NCBI GenBank assembly: GCA_964562455.1
Contig: CAZLTN010000005.1
Coordinates: 47,953 to 111,952 of the forward strand
Reading direction: 5' to 3'
Length of the DNA stretch: 64,000 nucleotides
Source of the DNA: Ravibacter sp964562455
GTDB taxonomy: Bacteria; Bacteroidota; Bacteroidia; Cytophagales; Spirosomataceae
Shown here: positions 25,677-35,177 of the stretch, one piece after another
Layout: each line of letters opens with the position of its first letter
Position numbering within the stretch: position 1 is the first letter of the stretch
Made by a program: the position numbers and the translations under genes
The notes under the pieces: generated by a model
What the model saw: the letters and a program-made list of their open reading frames with translations, nothing else
The model's database searches: none
What the model was told of the DNA's origin: nothing

Positions 25677-26351
25677 ATGGATATCAATCTTATCAGGCAG
25701 TGGATATCGAAAGGTGAAGATGAAAGGCTGGAATTCAAGCTCAAAGCCAACCATCCCGAAAAAATCATAAGGGAGCTCGTCGCTTTTGCCAATACCGGCG
25801 GCGGCTATCTTATCGTCGGAGTCAGCGACGACCGTAAGATTATTGGCGTAAAATACCCCGATGAAGCCAGGTACGAAATCGGCAAAGCGGTTGAAAAATA
25901 CTGTCGTCCCGCATTGAAATTAAAGTATTTTATACTAACCACGCCCGATAACAGGAAGCTACTCATATACCAGGTACCCAAAGGCAGGAAATTACCTCAT
26001 TTCGTCGTCAATGCTTCAGGTGAACGAAAGGCCTACTTTCGCATAGGAGAAAATTCGATCCAGGCCAGCCCTGAACTATGCGCTATCCTGAAACGCTCGG
26101 CAAACCCTGGCAACACGGCATTCACTTACGGAGAGACGGAGCATATGCTGATGCAGATCCTTGACCGCGAACAGACAGTAACCGTCGATTCCTTCGCGCG
26201 AAAAGCCGGGATAAGCCGGCGAAAAGCAGCCGACGTCCTGGTCCTGATGGTCCTGGCCAACGTTATAAGGATTCATCCGAGCGATAACGGCGACAAATTT
26301 TCCATGATTCCCGTCTCTGCTGCCGTTTCTTCCCATACATACATTTCCTGA
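25677..26351 (+). CDS. AlbA_2 (Schlafen-like) DNA-binding domain protein
   Basis: About 224 residues from ATG 25677; a GTG at 25665 is possible. The N-terminal half is an AlbA_2/Schlafen-type domain: DERLEFKLKANHPEKIIRELVAFANTGGGYLIVGVSDDRKIIG is the diagnostic stretch. The C-terminal part (TVTVDSFARKAGISRRKAADVLVLMVLANVIRI) reads as a winged helix. This combination is common in putative transcription regulators. It sits between DUF2795 and a TPR/DUF4292/EnvC group; target unknown. Confidence 0.82.
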   Translation: MDINLIRQWISKGEDERLEFKLKANHPEKIIRELVAFANTGGGYLIVGVSDDRKIIGVKYPDEARYEIGKAVEKYCRPALKLKYFILTTPDNRKLLIYQVPKGRKLPHFVVNASGERKAYFRIGENSIQASPELCAILKRSANPGNTAFTYGETEHMLMQILDREQTVTVDSFARKAGISRRKAADVLVLMVLANVIRIHPSDNGDKFSMIPVSAAVSSHTYIS

Positions 26352-26417
26352 AAAGTAAATCGTTATTACCAAAAGAGTTTAAATCGTTATCGGGACTGTT
26401 CTATCATCAGGTATCCT

Positions 26418-26425
26418 TATATTTG
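26418..26425 (+). promoter_or_regulatory. Candidate -7 box for the TPR-DUF4292-EnvC group
   Basis: TATATTTG matches TAnnTTTG. The -33 position reads ACTG, half of TTTG. A start near 26432 leaves a 50-nt leader to ATG 26482. Confidence 0.4.
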
Positions 26426-26481
26426 TTGAGCTTTGATACCGCTCCTTTGCAGAAACAGTGTCCGGACATCAGCCATTGAAA

Positions 26482-28320
26482 ATGCCTTATAACCGTATTC
26501 AACATATTTTCGCTCGTCAACGCGGGGCTCTGCACTGCAGCTTCCTTTCATTACGCCGTTTCCCCTGGAGATTTATCCTCCTGCTCATCGTCGTAGTGAC
26601 CGCGGGCTCATCTGCCGACGCCCAGAAAAACGGGCGAAAAAGACAAAGAGACCTTGTTATACCGGTTGCCCCGGAAAAGGGTTTCCATCCCAGAGAAGAA
26701 GCGCTGGTAGTAGACGGCATGAAATACATGATACGTGGAGAAGCCGACCGGGCTCTTCCCGTATTTGAGGAGTTGATTCAGCTCGCCCCGCAAAGTGCAG
26801 CCGCCCATTACCTCCTTGCTACTGCCCAGGTAAAACTGAGCAAGCCCGAAGGAGTAGAATCTGCGAAAAAAGCCTACCAACTGGACAATAAAAACGTATA
26901 TTTTGGAAAGTTCCTGGCGGAAAACCTGGCCCGTCAAAAAAAATTCAGGGAAGCCGCGGAAATCTATGAGCAAATCCTGAAACAGGAGCCTGCGAACCTG
27001 GAAAGCAGCTTTGAATTGGCGGCAGCTTATGTATTCTCCGACCAGGTCGACAAAGCGATAGATACATACAACCGGCTGGAGAAAAATATCGGCGTTACCG
27101 AAGAGATAACCAAACAAAAGCAGCAGTTGTACCTCCGCCAGAACAAGCTTGACAAAGCCCTGGAAGAAGCGCAGAAGCTGATCGATTCTGAGCCTGCCGA
27201 AGCCTACTACCACGTAGCGCTGGGTGAGCTTTATATGACCGCCGACATGCTCGACAAAGCCGTTTCCGCGTTGCAGGAAGCGCTCCGTATCAATCCGGAC
27301 GAAGCGCAGGCGCATATTTTACTGGCCGATATTTACCGGCGTAACGGCGAAACCGATAAATGCAATAAGGAACTGCAGATAGTATTCGGAAACCCGAGCT
27401 TTGATGTCACCCCGAAAATCCACGTTATGGCAGGGTACATCGAAATGCTGAAAGCGAACGAAGGCCGCCAGGGAGTTATGAAGAGCGAAGACCGTACGGA
27501 AGCAATGAAACTTGCCAGGCTCCTTATAGATACCCACCCCGCCGAATCAAGGCCCTATGCTCTCTATGGCGACCTGCTGGTATATGCCAACGAAAAAGCA
27601 AAGGCCCGGGACAGCTATGCACGAGCGGCAAGGATAGACGGCTCAGCATACGAGATATGGGGCGCATTACTTCAGCTCGATGGCGAGCTGAACCAGTTCG
27701 ACAGTCTTCTGACCCACTCCGAAATGGCGCTCGAGGTTTTTCCTAACCAGGGTTCGCTATGGTATTCCAACGGATCGGCCAACCTGGTAAAAAAGAACTA
27801 TGCGGAAGCTGCCTCTGCCCTGGAAGAAAGCCGGAGGCTGATCAGCGACCCTGTCCTGTCCAGGTACATTCACGCTCAATTGGGGGACGCCTATAACGGG
27901 ACCGGTGAATACGGCAAGTCAGATGAAGCCTATGAACATGTACTGAAGGAGGATCCCGAAAACGATTATGTGCTCAATAATTACAGCTACTATCTTTCTC
28001 TCAGGAATGAAAAGCTGGACAAAGCCCGCGAAATGTCCCTGAAGCTGGTCACAAAACATCCGGATAACGCCACTTACCTCGATACGCATGCCTGGGTGCT
28101 CTACATGTTGAAAGACTACCGGGGAGCAAAGGAATACCTGGAAAAAGCGCTTGGAAATCCCAGGAACCTCAGCGCTACCATCATAGAGCATTATGGTGAT
28201 GTTCTTTCAAAACTCGGGGAAAAAGACAGGGCGCTCGAGCAGTGGAGAAAGGCCAAAAGCATGGGTGATCACAGCCTGGATATCGATAGGAAAATAGCTT
28301 CCGGCACGGTTCATGACTAG
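26482..28320 (+). CDS. Exported tetratricopeptide-repeat protein
   Basis: About 612 residues from ATG 26482 (GTG 26458 is an alternative). A hydrophobic signal, RFILLLIVVVTAGSSADAQ, follows a basic N-terminus. The rest is mostly TPR units, for example YHVALGELYMTADMLDKAVSALQEALRINPDEAQAHILLADIYRRNG and IHAQLGDAYNGTGEYGKSDEAYEHVLKEDPENDY, read over positions rather than as one block. Such repeats bind proteins. The stop overlaps the DUF4292 start by 8 bp, so translation is coupled. Same gene order is common in Bacteroidota; likely an envelope assembly role, not proven. Confidence 0.85.
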   Translation: MPYNRIQHIFARQRGALHCSFLSLRRFPWRFILLLIVVVTAGSSADAQKNGRKRQRDLVIPVAPEKGFHPREEALVVDGMKYMIRGEADRALPVFEELIQLAPQSAAAHYLLATAQVKLSKPEGVESAKKAYQLDNKNVYFGKFLAENLARQKKFREAAEIYEQILKQEPANLESSFELAAAYVFSDQVDKAIDTYNRLEKNIGVTEEITKQKQQLYLRQNKLDKALEEAQKLIDSEPAEAYYHVALGELYMTADMLDKAVSALQEALRINPDEAQAHILLADIYRRNGETDKCNKELQIVFGNPSFDVTPKIHVMAGYIEMLKANEGRQGVMKSEDRTEAMKLARLLIDTHPAESRPYALYGDLLVYANEKAKARDSYARAARIDGSAYEIWGALLQLDGELNQFDSLLTHSEMALEVFPNQGSLWYSNGSANLVKKNYAEAASALEESRRLISDPVLSRYIHAQLGDAYNGTGEYGKSDEAYEHVLKEDPENDYVLNNYSYYLSLRNEKLDKAREMSLKLVTKHPDNATYLDTHAWVLYMLKDYRGAKEYLEKALGNPRNLSATIIEHYGDVLSKLGEKDRALEQWRKAKSMGDHSLDIDRKIASGTVHD

Positions 28321-29122
28321 GAAAGTAGCTTTTTCTTTACTTCTTCTCGCGGTCGGTACCCTCATGGGGTGTAAGCGCCAGAGAGTCCATAAAGAGCGGG
28401 CTGTTACGCTGGCAGGCGGTGAGGGAGTATTTACCGTTATGGACTCGATTCCCGACAGTCTCAACGCCCCGCTTCGTTTTCTCTATCTCAATACCCGCTC
28501 GAAAATCAGCATAAAAAGCCGAAAGCAGAATATCGACAATGCATCCGTTACGTTCAGGATGAAAAAAGACAGCGCGATATGGATGTCGGCCAACGTAATG
28601 GGTCTTGAGGTTATGCGGGGAATTATCTCAACGGAAGGCGTTCGGATAATGGACCGGGTCAACAAGGTTTATACCGAAGCTACCTATCGCGACCTGGCAT
28701 CCAGGCTGGGCTTTCCACTCGATTATCCCCTGCTCCAGGGCTTTTTTCTCGCCGATATCCCTGTCTACCCCAGGCAGGATTTTGAAGTAAGAGACGACGC
28801 CTCCAAGGTCCTCGTCAGGCAGAGCGACAGCTATCTGACAATCTATAACATGATTGACAGGCTGTCAAAAAAAACGATCGGTATGGAAGCTGTCGATCTC
28901 CTTACCGACAACCGGGCACGCGCCGATTACTCGAATATTCAGCAGGTAGGCAGCGGGGCTATCCCATACAACCTGTCTGTCGACCTTTCCGTCCGTTCAA
29001 AAACGGATCAGCACAGCGGGAATCAGATCAGGGTTTCGCTTTCTCACAGTAGTGTGAGTATTACCGACAGTACGCTTTCATTTCCCTTCCAGGTTCCAAT
29101 TAACTATAAAAAAGCCTTTTAA
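28313..29122 (+). CDS. DUF4292 lipoprotein
   Basis: 269 residues with a lipoprotein signal (FSLLLLAVGTLMGC, lipid Cys20). The mature part contains IKSRKQNIDNASVTFRMKKDSAIWMSA-like segments and SVDLSVRSKTDQHSGNQIRVSLSH, typical of DUF4292, which resembles LolA/LolB-type half-barrels that carry lipids or lipoproteins. That functional parallel is an inference. Begins 8 bp inside the TPR gene and is followed 49 bp later by the EnvC-like gene. Confidence 0.85.
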   Translation: MTRKVAFSLLLLAVGTLMGCKRQRVHKERAVTLAGGEGVFTVMDSIPDSLNAPLRFLYLNTRSKISIKSRKQNIDNASVTFRMKKDSAIWMSANVMGLEVMRGIISTEGVRIMDRVNKVYTEATYRDLASRLGFPLDYPLLQGFFLADIPVYPRQDFEVRDDASKVLVRQSDSYLTIYNMIDRLSKKTIGMEAVDLLTDNRARADYSNIQQVGSGAIPYNLSVDLSVRSKTDQHSGNQIRVSLSHSSVSITDSTLSFPFQVPINYKKAF

Positions 29123-29171
29123 TTTTAAAACCTGATTAAATTTGCCGAAAACAAAGGAGGTCTCTTATCCA

Positions 29172-30470
29172 ATGCATTTTTTAAAAAAGCTATTTAGCGC
29201 CTTTTTGCTGACTGTAACGCTCGTATCGGGTCTGAGCACCATGAGCATAGGCCAAGGCAGCCGCGATCAGCTCGAAAAGGACAAGAAAGCCAACCAGGAT
29301 AAGATCAACCAGATACAGGGAGTCCTAAAAAAAACTTCGTCCCAAAAAAATGTCAACCTGAAACAGTTGCAGGTGATCAATTCGCAGATCAACGCCCAGC
29401 AAAAGCAGATAGGCCTTTTGAACGAAGACCTGAATTTACTTGACCGGGAGCTGGCTACACTCGGCACTGAGCGAAAAAAGCTCGATCAGAACATGGAACG
29501 CCTTAAAAAGGAGTACGCGAAAATGATCTATGAAGCCTCCAAGCGGACTACTTCTCTGAACAACCTGATCTTCCTTTTCTCGGCCAATACATTCAACCAG
29601 TTTGTCCTCCGCTATAAATACCTGAAGCAATATACAGATGCCCGCCAAAGCCAGGCTAAGCAACTGGAAGCACTGAAGGTGCAGATTGCTGCACAGCAGG
29701 AACGGATTTCGTCTAAAAAGACCGAGCAAAAAACTATTCTCGACGACCGCATGTCCGAAGCCCGTAAGCTGTCAGTTATGCAGGAACAGAAGAATACGGT
29801 AGTGAAGGAGCTTTCCAAGCAGGAATCAGAACTTAGGGCCGAACTGGCGAAAAGCAGGCAACAGGCTGCCATGCTGGAAAGAAGCCTGAAAGAAATTATC
29901 GAAAGAGAAAGACGGGAAAGGCTTGCCAGGGAAAAAGCAGCCAGAGAGCGTGCTGAAAGGGAGCGTGCCGCCCGGGAAGCCCGGGGAGAGGAACCTGCTC
30001 CTGTCGCCGAAAAGGAAAAGCTCGACCTGAGCGGAATGACTGATGAGGAAGTAAAGCTCGCTTCGTCTTTCACTGCTTCCAAAGCAAGGCTCCCGTGGCC
30101 GGTTAGGGGATTCGTTACCGAACATTTCGGACGCCAAGCCCACCCTGTCCTGAAAGGGATTATCGTAGACAACCTGGGAGTGGATATCCAGACCAACGCA
30201 GGCGAGCCTGTCAGGGCCGTATATGACGGGCTGGTCCTTGATGTCAACAATATGCCGGGCTATGGCTACGTTGTGGCAGTCCAGCACGGCGATTATATGA
30301 CGGTGTATGCCAAACTGAAAAATGCTTCGGTACGCCCCGGGCAACGCGTAAAAGCACGTGATAATATCGGAGTTGTCGCTACCAACGGCGAAGGCACCTC
30401 CGAGCTCCAGTTCCAGGTCTGGCGCAACACTACCAAGCTGAACCCTGAATCATGGCTGATCAGGCGGTAG
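29172..30470 (+). CDS. EnvC-like murein hydrolase activator (degenerate LytM)
   Basis: 432 residues from ATG 29172, which has an AGGAGG ribosome site 11 nt upstream; the frame opens earlier at TTG 29142. A signal peptide (LFSAFLLTVTLVSGLSTMSIGQ) is followed by a long coiled coil with an Ala/Arg/Glu-rich stretch, then a LytM/M23 domain. The zinc ligands are lost: DNLGVDIQ lacks the first His, VYAKLKN replaces AHL, and LQFQVWR replaces LHFEIR. In EnvC this degeneracy marks an amidase activator rather than a peptidase. Likely helps split the septum. Confidence 0.9.
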   Translation: MHFLKKLFSAFLLTVTLVSGLSTMSIGQGSRDQLEKDKKANQDKINQIQGVLKKTSSQKNVNLKQLQVINSQINAQQKQIGLLNEDLNLLDRELATLGTERKKLDQNMERLKKEYAKMIYEASKRTTSLNNLIFLFSANTFNQFVLRYKYLKQYTDARQSQAKQLEALKVQIAAQQERISSKKTEQKTILDDRMSEARKLSVMQEQKNTVVKELSKQESELRAELAKSRQQAAMLERSLKEIIERERRERLAREKAARERAERERAAREARGEEPAPVAEKEKLDLSGMTDEEVKLASSFTASKARLPWPVRGFVTEHFGRQAHPVLKGIIVDNLGVDIQTNAGEPVRAVYDGLVLDVNNMPGYGYVVAVQHGDYMTVYAKLKNASVRPGQRVKARDNIGVVATNGEGTSELQFQVWRNTTKLNPESWLIRR

Positions 30471-30515
30471 GTAGGAATGATGGATTATGAGTGATGAATT
30501 ATGAATTAAATACCA

Positions 30516-31334
30516 ATGTCTGTTCACCCGAAAGAAGCTAAGCGTATCACTACGCATATCATACAGGAAATGAAGACCAGGGGAGAGAAAATTTCCTCTC
30601 TCACTGCCTATGACTATTCACTTGCCAAGCTGGTAGATGCTGCAGGAGTCGAGCTTATCCTCGTTGGGGATTCTGCCTCTAATGTAATGGCCGGCAACGA
30701 GACGACACTGCCCATTACATTAGATCAGATGATCTATCATGCAACTTCGGTAGTACGGGCTGTCAGGCGCGCGCTGGTAGTCGTCGACCTGCCTTTTGGC
30801 TCTTACCAGGGGAATTCCGAGAAGGCGCTGGATTCGGCCATAAGGATCATGAAAGAATCAGGCGCTCACGCGGTAAAGCTGGAAGGCGGAGTAGAAATCA
30901 GGGAATCCGTTGAACGCATCCTCAGCGCAGGAGTACCGGTAATGGGGCATTTGGGCCTTACTCCGCAATCGATCTACAAGTTCGGGACCTATACGGTCAG
31001 AGCCCGCGAAGAAGCCGAAGCGCAGAAGCTTAAAGAAGATGCGCAGATGCTGGACGAAACAGGGTGTTTTGCTGTTGTACTGGAAAAAATCCCCGCCCGG
31101 CTAAGCAGGGAGGTTACCGAGAGCATAAAAATCCCTACTATCGGCATTGGGGCAGGCCCTCACACCGACGGGCAGATACTCGTCCTTCACGACCTGCTGG
31201 GGATTAACCGTGAGTTCAAACCCAGGTTTCTCCGCAGATATGCCGATCTGGGGTCAGTAATTGAAACCGCCATTTCAAATTATGTCTCCGATATCAAGAC
31301 GCTTTCATTCCCGAATGAAAGTGAATCATACTGA
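30516..31334 (+). CDS. panB: 3-methyl-2-oxobutanoate hydroxymethyltransferase
   Basis: Makes ketopantoate from 2-oxoisovalerate and methylene-tetrahydrofolate, the first committed step of pantothenate and CoA synthesis. It has 272 residues. Signatures: KISSLTAYDYSLAKLVDAAGVELILVGDS, VVVDLPFGSYQ, AHAVKLEGGVE, VMGHLGLTPQS and IPTIGIGAGPHTDGQILVLHDLLG. No panC or panD nearby. Its 3' end overlaps the convergent queuosine-precursor transporter gene by 9 bp. Confidence 0.97.
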   Translation: MSVHPKEAKRITTHIIQEMKTRGEKISSLTAYDYSLAKLVDAAGVELILVGDSASNVMAGNETTLPITLDQMIYHATSVVRAVRRALVVVDLPFGSYQGNSEKALDSAIRIMKESGAHAVKLEGGVEIRESVERILSAGVPVMGHLGLTPQSIYKFGTYTVRAREEAEAQKLKEDAQMLDETGCFAVVLEKIPARLSREVTESIKIPTIGIGAGPHTDGQILVLHDLLGINREFKPRFLRRYADLGSVIETAISNYVSDIKTLSFPNESESY

Positions 31335-32108
31335 TTCTGCTTCCTTTATCATTCGTTCTGCATTGTCTTTGCCCAGGTAGCCGTCTATGATATAGTGCGC
31401 AATGTACAGAAGGGGCGTAAGCAGGATCGCTACGCTGCCTTTGTATACGTAATTGACGGTGCTTACCGAAAAAACCTGCTGAAGGCTCCAGTCCCCGAAA
31501 ACGTAGAAGGCGATACCAATCACCAGAAAGCTGTCTATCAATTGCGAGAACATCGTGGAGCCCGTGGCACGGAGCCAGATATACTTGCCTCCCGTCAGCC
31601 TGCGAAGCCAGGTAAACACCGTAATATCGAGCAACTGCCCTAAAAGGAATGCGGTAATAGACCCTACCATGATGCCCATCCCCTGCCGGAAAATCCGCGA
31701 AAAAGCTTCGTTGATATTAAACGCATTGCCGGCGTCATCAGAGGCATTTACCTCCATCCAGAAATCTGCCGGCGGGAGCGCAGTCGCGATATAGACCACT
31801 CCAAACATGTAAACGATGAAACCGGCCGTCAGGTAAGAAATACGCCTGACACCCCTTTTGCCAAAATATTCGTTTATAATGTCGGAAGTAATAAAAACAA
31901 TCGGCCAGTTGATCACCCCTGCCGTCATGTTAAAATCGAGTTTTTGCCCTCCGATCGGGATCTGAGCCGGCATAATACCCAGCAAAGCTTCCACTGAAAA
32001 AATCTTGGAACCCACAATCTCGGCGATAAGTGCATTGGTAAGAAAGACACAGCACAGAAAAAGGAACAGGCGCTGTCTTTTACGCTCGAACTGGTTGGAT
32101 TCCGGCAT
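31326..32108 (-). CDS. Queuosine precursor transporter (YhhQ/DUF165 family)
   Basis: 260-residue integral membrane protein with about six helices. Family features: FLTNALIAEIVGSKIF, FNMTAGVINWPIVFITSDIINEYFGKRGVRR, VGSITAFLLGQLLDITVFTWL and ATGSTMFSQLIDSF. E. coli YhhQ imports the queuine precursors preQ0/preQ1, and the same role is assigned by family. It has a start 35 bp downstream of the aminotransferase gene stop on the same strand. Confidence 0.92.
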   Translation of the reverse strand: MPESNQFERKRQRLFLFLCCVFLTNALIAEIVGSKIFSVEALLGIMPAQIPIGGQKLDFNMTAGVINWPIVFITSDIINEYFGKRGVRRISYLTAGFIVYMFGVVYIATALPPADFWMEVNASDDAGNAFNINEAFSRIFRQGMGIMVGSITAFLLGQLLDITVFTWLRRLTGGKYIWLRATGSTMFSQLIDSFLVIGIAFYVFGDWSLQQVFSVSTVNYVYKGSVAILLTPLLYIAHYIIDGYLGKDNAERMIKEAESV

Positions 32109-32143
32109 TTCTCAGCTTAAGGTTAGGGCATCGGGATCAAAGC

Positions 32144-33388
32144 TCAGGACAATACAGGCTCAGGAACCTGAACCGACAACTTCCGTCGCGATTCCAGGTA
32201 TTCCTCTATCCGGTCCATTGCTTCGTGCAACTCATCTATATTAGGCAGAGTCACAATACGGAAATGATCTTTGCCTTTGATATTGAACCCGTTTCCGGGA
32301 ACAAGAAGTACCTTCTGCTCTACAAGCAGCTCGTATACAAATTGTTCGTCGTCTTTTATATCGAATTTGTTCAGATCAATTTTCGGGAACATGTACAAAG
32401 CGCCTTGGGGCTTGACACAGCTTATCCCGTCTATGGAGGTAATGCGCTCGTGTATAAGAGACATCTGCTTATAGAGACGTCCTGAGGGCTGCACCAGGTC
32501 TTTTATGCTCTGGTATCCGCCCAAAGCCGTCTGGATACCATACTGCGTCGGTACATTAGGGCAAAGCCTGGCGCTGGCAAGAAACAGTATCCCTTCGATG
32601 TAAGAGGAAGCATGCTGTTTGGCTCCGCTCAATATCAGCCATCCGCCGCGGAAACCTGCCGATCTGTAATTTTTCGACAAACCTCCGAACGTAACACAGA
32701 GCGTCTCCTTTACGAGTGTGGCTATAGGGATATGGACGGCATCATCATACAGGATCTTGTCGTAAATCTCGTCACTGAAAACAATAAGCTTATGCGCTTC
32801 GGCTATCTGTGCGATTGCTTTCAGCGTTTCAAGATTATAAACCGCACCTGTAGGGTTATTAGGATTAATGAGGACAATCCCTTTTGTACGCGGGGTTACC
32901 TTGGAAAGTATATCGGAAATGTCCGGATTCCAGCCGGCTTCTTCATCACAGGCATAGTGTACGGGCTTTCCCCCGCTTAGCGATACGGACATTGTCCACA
33001 ACGGGTAATCCGGGGCAGGAACAAGTATCTCATCTCCGGGGTTCAGCAAGGCCTGCATCGACAGGAGGATAAGTTCGCTGACACCATTCCCTATGAATAT
33101 ATCATTGATGGCGACGTCGGCTATGCCCTGGTTCTGCGCGTGGTGCATAACCGCCTTCCTCGCTGCAAAAATCCCGCGGGAGTCCGAATACCCCTGCGCG
33201 TTTCTCATGTTCATGATTATATCGTGAACAATTTCATCGGGAGAATCAAACCCGAAAGGTGCAGGATTACCGATGTTGAGATTGATGATCTTAAAGCCCT
33301 GGCTTTCCAGCTCGAGGGACTTCTGATAGATCGGGCCTCTTATATCATATTTAAGATGCTCGAGACGTTCCGCTTTTTTAAATTCCAT
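32144..33388 (-). CDS. PLP-dependent aminotransferase, AlaA-like (probable alanine transaminase)
   Basis: 414-residue class I/II aminotransferase. Motifs: INLNIGNPAPFGFDSPDEI, FIGNGVSELI, VLINPNNPTGAVY, FSDEIYDKI and the PLP Schiff-base Lys in FGGLSKNYRSAGFRGGWLI. The N-terminal RLEHLKYDIRGPIYQKSLELE matches the AlaA/AlaC subgroup, which converts pyruvate and glutamate to alanine. Substrate assigned by family only. Confidence 0.9.
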   Translation of the reverse strand: MEFKKAERLEHLKYDIRGPIYQKSLELESQGFKIINLNIGNPAPFGFDSPDEIVHDIIMNMRNAQGYSDSRGIFAARKAVMHHAQNQGIADVAINDIFIGNGVSELILLSMQALLNPGDEILVPAPDYPLWTMSVSLSGGKPVHYACDEEAGWNPDISDILSKVTPRTKGIVLINPNNPTGAVYNLETLKAIAQIAEAHKLIVFSDEIYDKILYDDAVHIPIATLVKETLCVTFGGLSKNYRSAGFRGGWLILSGAKQHASSYIEGILFLASARLCPNVPTQYGIQTALGGYQSIKDLVQPSGRLYKQMSLIHERITSIDGISCVKPQGALYMFPKIDLNKFDIKDDEQFVYELLVEQKVLLVPGNGFNIKGKDHFRIVTLPNIDELHEAMDRIEEYLESRRKLSVQVPEPVLS

Positions 33389-33444
33389 TATTCAGACAGG
33401 GACACTGTAAATATTTTACAAATGTAGGAAATCTTGGTGTTTCT

Positions 33445-33909
33445 CTACTCCCGTCTCCTGTCAAGTCTTTGCAGCAGCATGTCATTAAACGATTTTTCCG
33501 CGCTCTGGAGCTCTGCCAACTGAGATGGTGAGATCACGCTCAGGAACCTGTCCTGGTACTGCTTCTCCAGGTCGACTTCCTTTTGTTTCAGCTCCTGCAC
33601 TTCTTTCAGGTTTTCGAGCGCCGCCTTGTCGGTAAGCCCGCGGTCGCGGCGTTCGTTGATCACCTTCCGCTGCGTTCTTCTCAGGGCCCTTCTCTTTTCC
33701 GAAAACTCGTTATAGATCGGCCAGAACTTCTCCGACTGCTCAGCAGTAAGTTTCAGCCTGTTGGAGATCATACTGACTTTCGCATCATGGATCTGCTGTC
33801 TCATATCTTCTCCGCCCCGCTCACCCTGTTGTGCGAGCGCCGCAGCCGGAAAAATGAGGCACATAATACCGACTGCAACAAACGACCTTATAAAATGCGC
33901 CGGCTTCAT
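33445..33909 (-). CDS. Periplasmic Spy/CpxP-like sensor protein
   Basis: About 154 residues from ATG 33909, which follows the stop of the upstream gene (33935); the longer frame to 33993 would overlap it. The signal peptide is SFVAVGIMCLIFPAAALAQ. The mature part is helical and charged, with MISNRLKLTAEQSEKFWPIYNEFSEKRR, the LTxxQ-like pattern of Spy/CpxP, and QDRFLSVISPSQLAELQ. Bacteroidota homologues are called sensors of ECF-type sigma factors. Third gene of a sigma, membrane protein, periplasmic protein unit. Confidence 0.78.
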   Translation of the reverse strand: MKPAHFIRSFVAVGIMCLIFPAAALAQQGERGGEDMRQQIHDAKVSMISNRLKLTAEQSEKFWPIYNEFSEKRRALRRTQRKVINERRDRGLTDKAALENLKEVQELKQKEVDLEKQYQDRFLSVISPSQLAELQSAEKSFNDMLLQRLDRRRE

Positions 33910-33934
33910 AGCATCAACCAGGTTATATGGTTTG

Positions 33935-34408
33935 TTATATAGTTTCATCATAAATAGAATTTTCGAGTAACTGCTCCCTGATCGTGGTATCATCTACATT
34001 ATCGAGATACTGTATAATGGTAGATTCGTCCATGAATGCCTTTTGCACCACATCCTGGCTGGCCAGGTCAAAATAATCGAGATCCTGTGATTCGAGGTAT
34101 TCCAGGATGGCATCGTCACTGACAGTTGCCAGGGCATCAGGCCCCAAAGGCCCCTGTCTTACCGGCAGGGTAAACCAGATAAGCCCCGCAAGAAGGGATA
34201 TGCTGGCCGCTACCGCCGGAACCCTCCACCATCTGAAGGAAGAAGGAGCCTTTTGATGTAGCGGCACCACCGGGCGGTCGTCTGCGGAGGATATACGCTC
34301 CACCTTTTCCTCTATTTCTTTTGCAAGGCTGTCAAAATAGCCTTCCGGTACAGTAAACGGGTGCTTTCGCTCCAGTTCATCCAGCCTGATACGCTTAGGT
34401 TTTTCCAT
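33935..34408 (-). CDS. Single-TM protein, putative anti-sigma factor
   Basis: About 157 residues from ATG 34408, preferred over 34432 because AAAGGA sits six bases before it. The cytoplasmic N-terminus (MEKPKRIRLDELERKHPFTVPEGYFDSL) carries a motif often seen in proteins next to Bacteroidota ECF sigma genes. One TM segment (VPAVAASISLLAGLIWFTL) is followed by an acidic domain. No zinc-finger anti-sigma motif is present. Anti-sigma role is inferred from position directly after the sigma gene. Confidence 0.7.
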   Translation of the reverse strand: MEKPKRIRLDELERKHPFTVPEGYFDSLAKEIEEKVERISSADDRPVVPLHQKAPSSFRWWRVPAVAASISLLAGLIWFTLPVRQGPLGPDALATVSDDAILEYLESQDLDYFDLASQDVVQKAFMDESTIIQYLDNVDDTTIREQLLENSIYDETI

Positions 34409-34512
34409 GACGTTCCTTTCTCTGTTATCCAAATATCGTGTTTAACTTTTCTCAAACCAGGGCTATATTTCCCGTTGCAGACATTCGTAAGACTTTTTAA
34501 AAATCCGAAAGT

Positions 34513-35055
34513 TTAATCCTCTCCATTTAAATAATCTTCAATTTTTTTTACCGCCCAATGGTAAGAAGCTTTTAGCGCGCCTACGGAAGTCCCGGTAATT
34601 TCAGAGATTTCTTCGTAAGGCAGCTCCTCAAAATATTTCAGGTTAAATACCAGTTTCTGTTTCTCCGGCAGCTTCAGCAAAGCCTTCTGCAGCTTCAGTT
34701 GTATCTCGTCGCCTCCTACCAGCGGGTCAGATTCCAGCTTGTCTTCCAGCTCCCTCTCCATATCTTCCAGCGAAACCTGGAGCCTCCGCTTCTTCTTATT
34801 GAGAAAATTGATAGCTTCGTTGGAAGCGATACGGTAAAGCCAGGTATAAAGCTGGGAGTCCCCCCTGAAGGAATCTATACCGTTCCAGGCTTTTATAAAA
34901 ACTTCCTGGGTAACGTCATTGCTGTCGTCATGATCGATGACCATTTTCCGCACCATCCAATAGACTTTCTGCTGGTATTTTTTTACCATTTCATTGAAAG
35001 CCCTGGTCTTACTTCCTCCTTCCCTGAAAATTGCTAACAGCTCCTGATCGGTCAT
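34513..35055 (-). CDS. ECF RNA polymerase sigma factor (sigma-24/RpoE-like)
   Basis: 180 residues from ATG 35055 (MTDQELLAIFREGG), the normal start; the frame is open to 35112. Region 2 is clear: FNEMVKKYQQKVYWMVRKMVIDHDDSNDVTQEVFIKAW, followed by YTWLYRIASNEAINFLNKKKR. Region 4 is LPEKQKLVFNLKYFEELPYEEISEITG. Directs polymerase to a stress or envelope regulon, which cannot be named here. Heads a three-gene unit with the membrane protein and periplasmic sensor. Confidence 0.93.
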   Translation of the reverse strand: MTDQELLAIFREGGSKTRAFNEMVKKYQQKVYWMVRKMVIDHDDSNDVTQEVFIKAWNGIDSFRGDSQLYTWLYRIASNEAINFLNKKKRRLQVSLEDMERELEDKLESDPLVGGDEIQLKLQKALLKLPEKQKLVFNLKYFEELPYEEISEITGTSVGALKASYHWAVKKIEDYLNGED

Positions 35056-35177
35056 TCTTATATGTAAACTGCCAACGGAAAATACACGTTGGCAGTTATG
35101 ATCTTTCGGCAAAGTTAAAAGGATCCGTGAATTATCCTTTAAAAGCAGGCTCCGGTATTCCTTTCAAAACACAGGTA

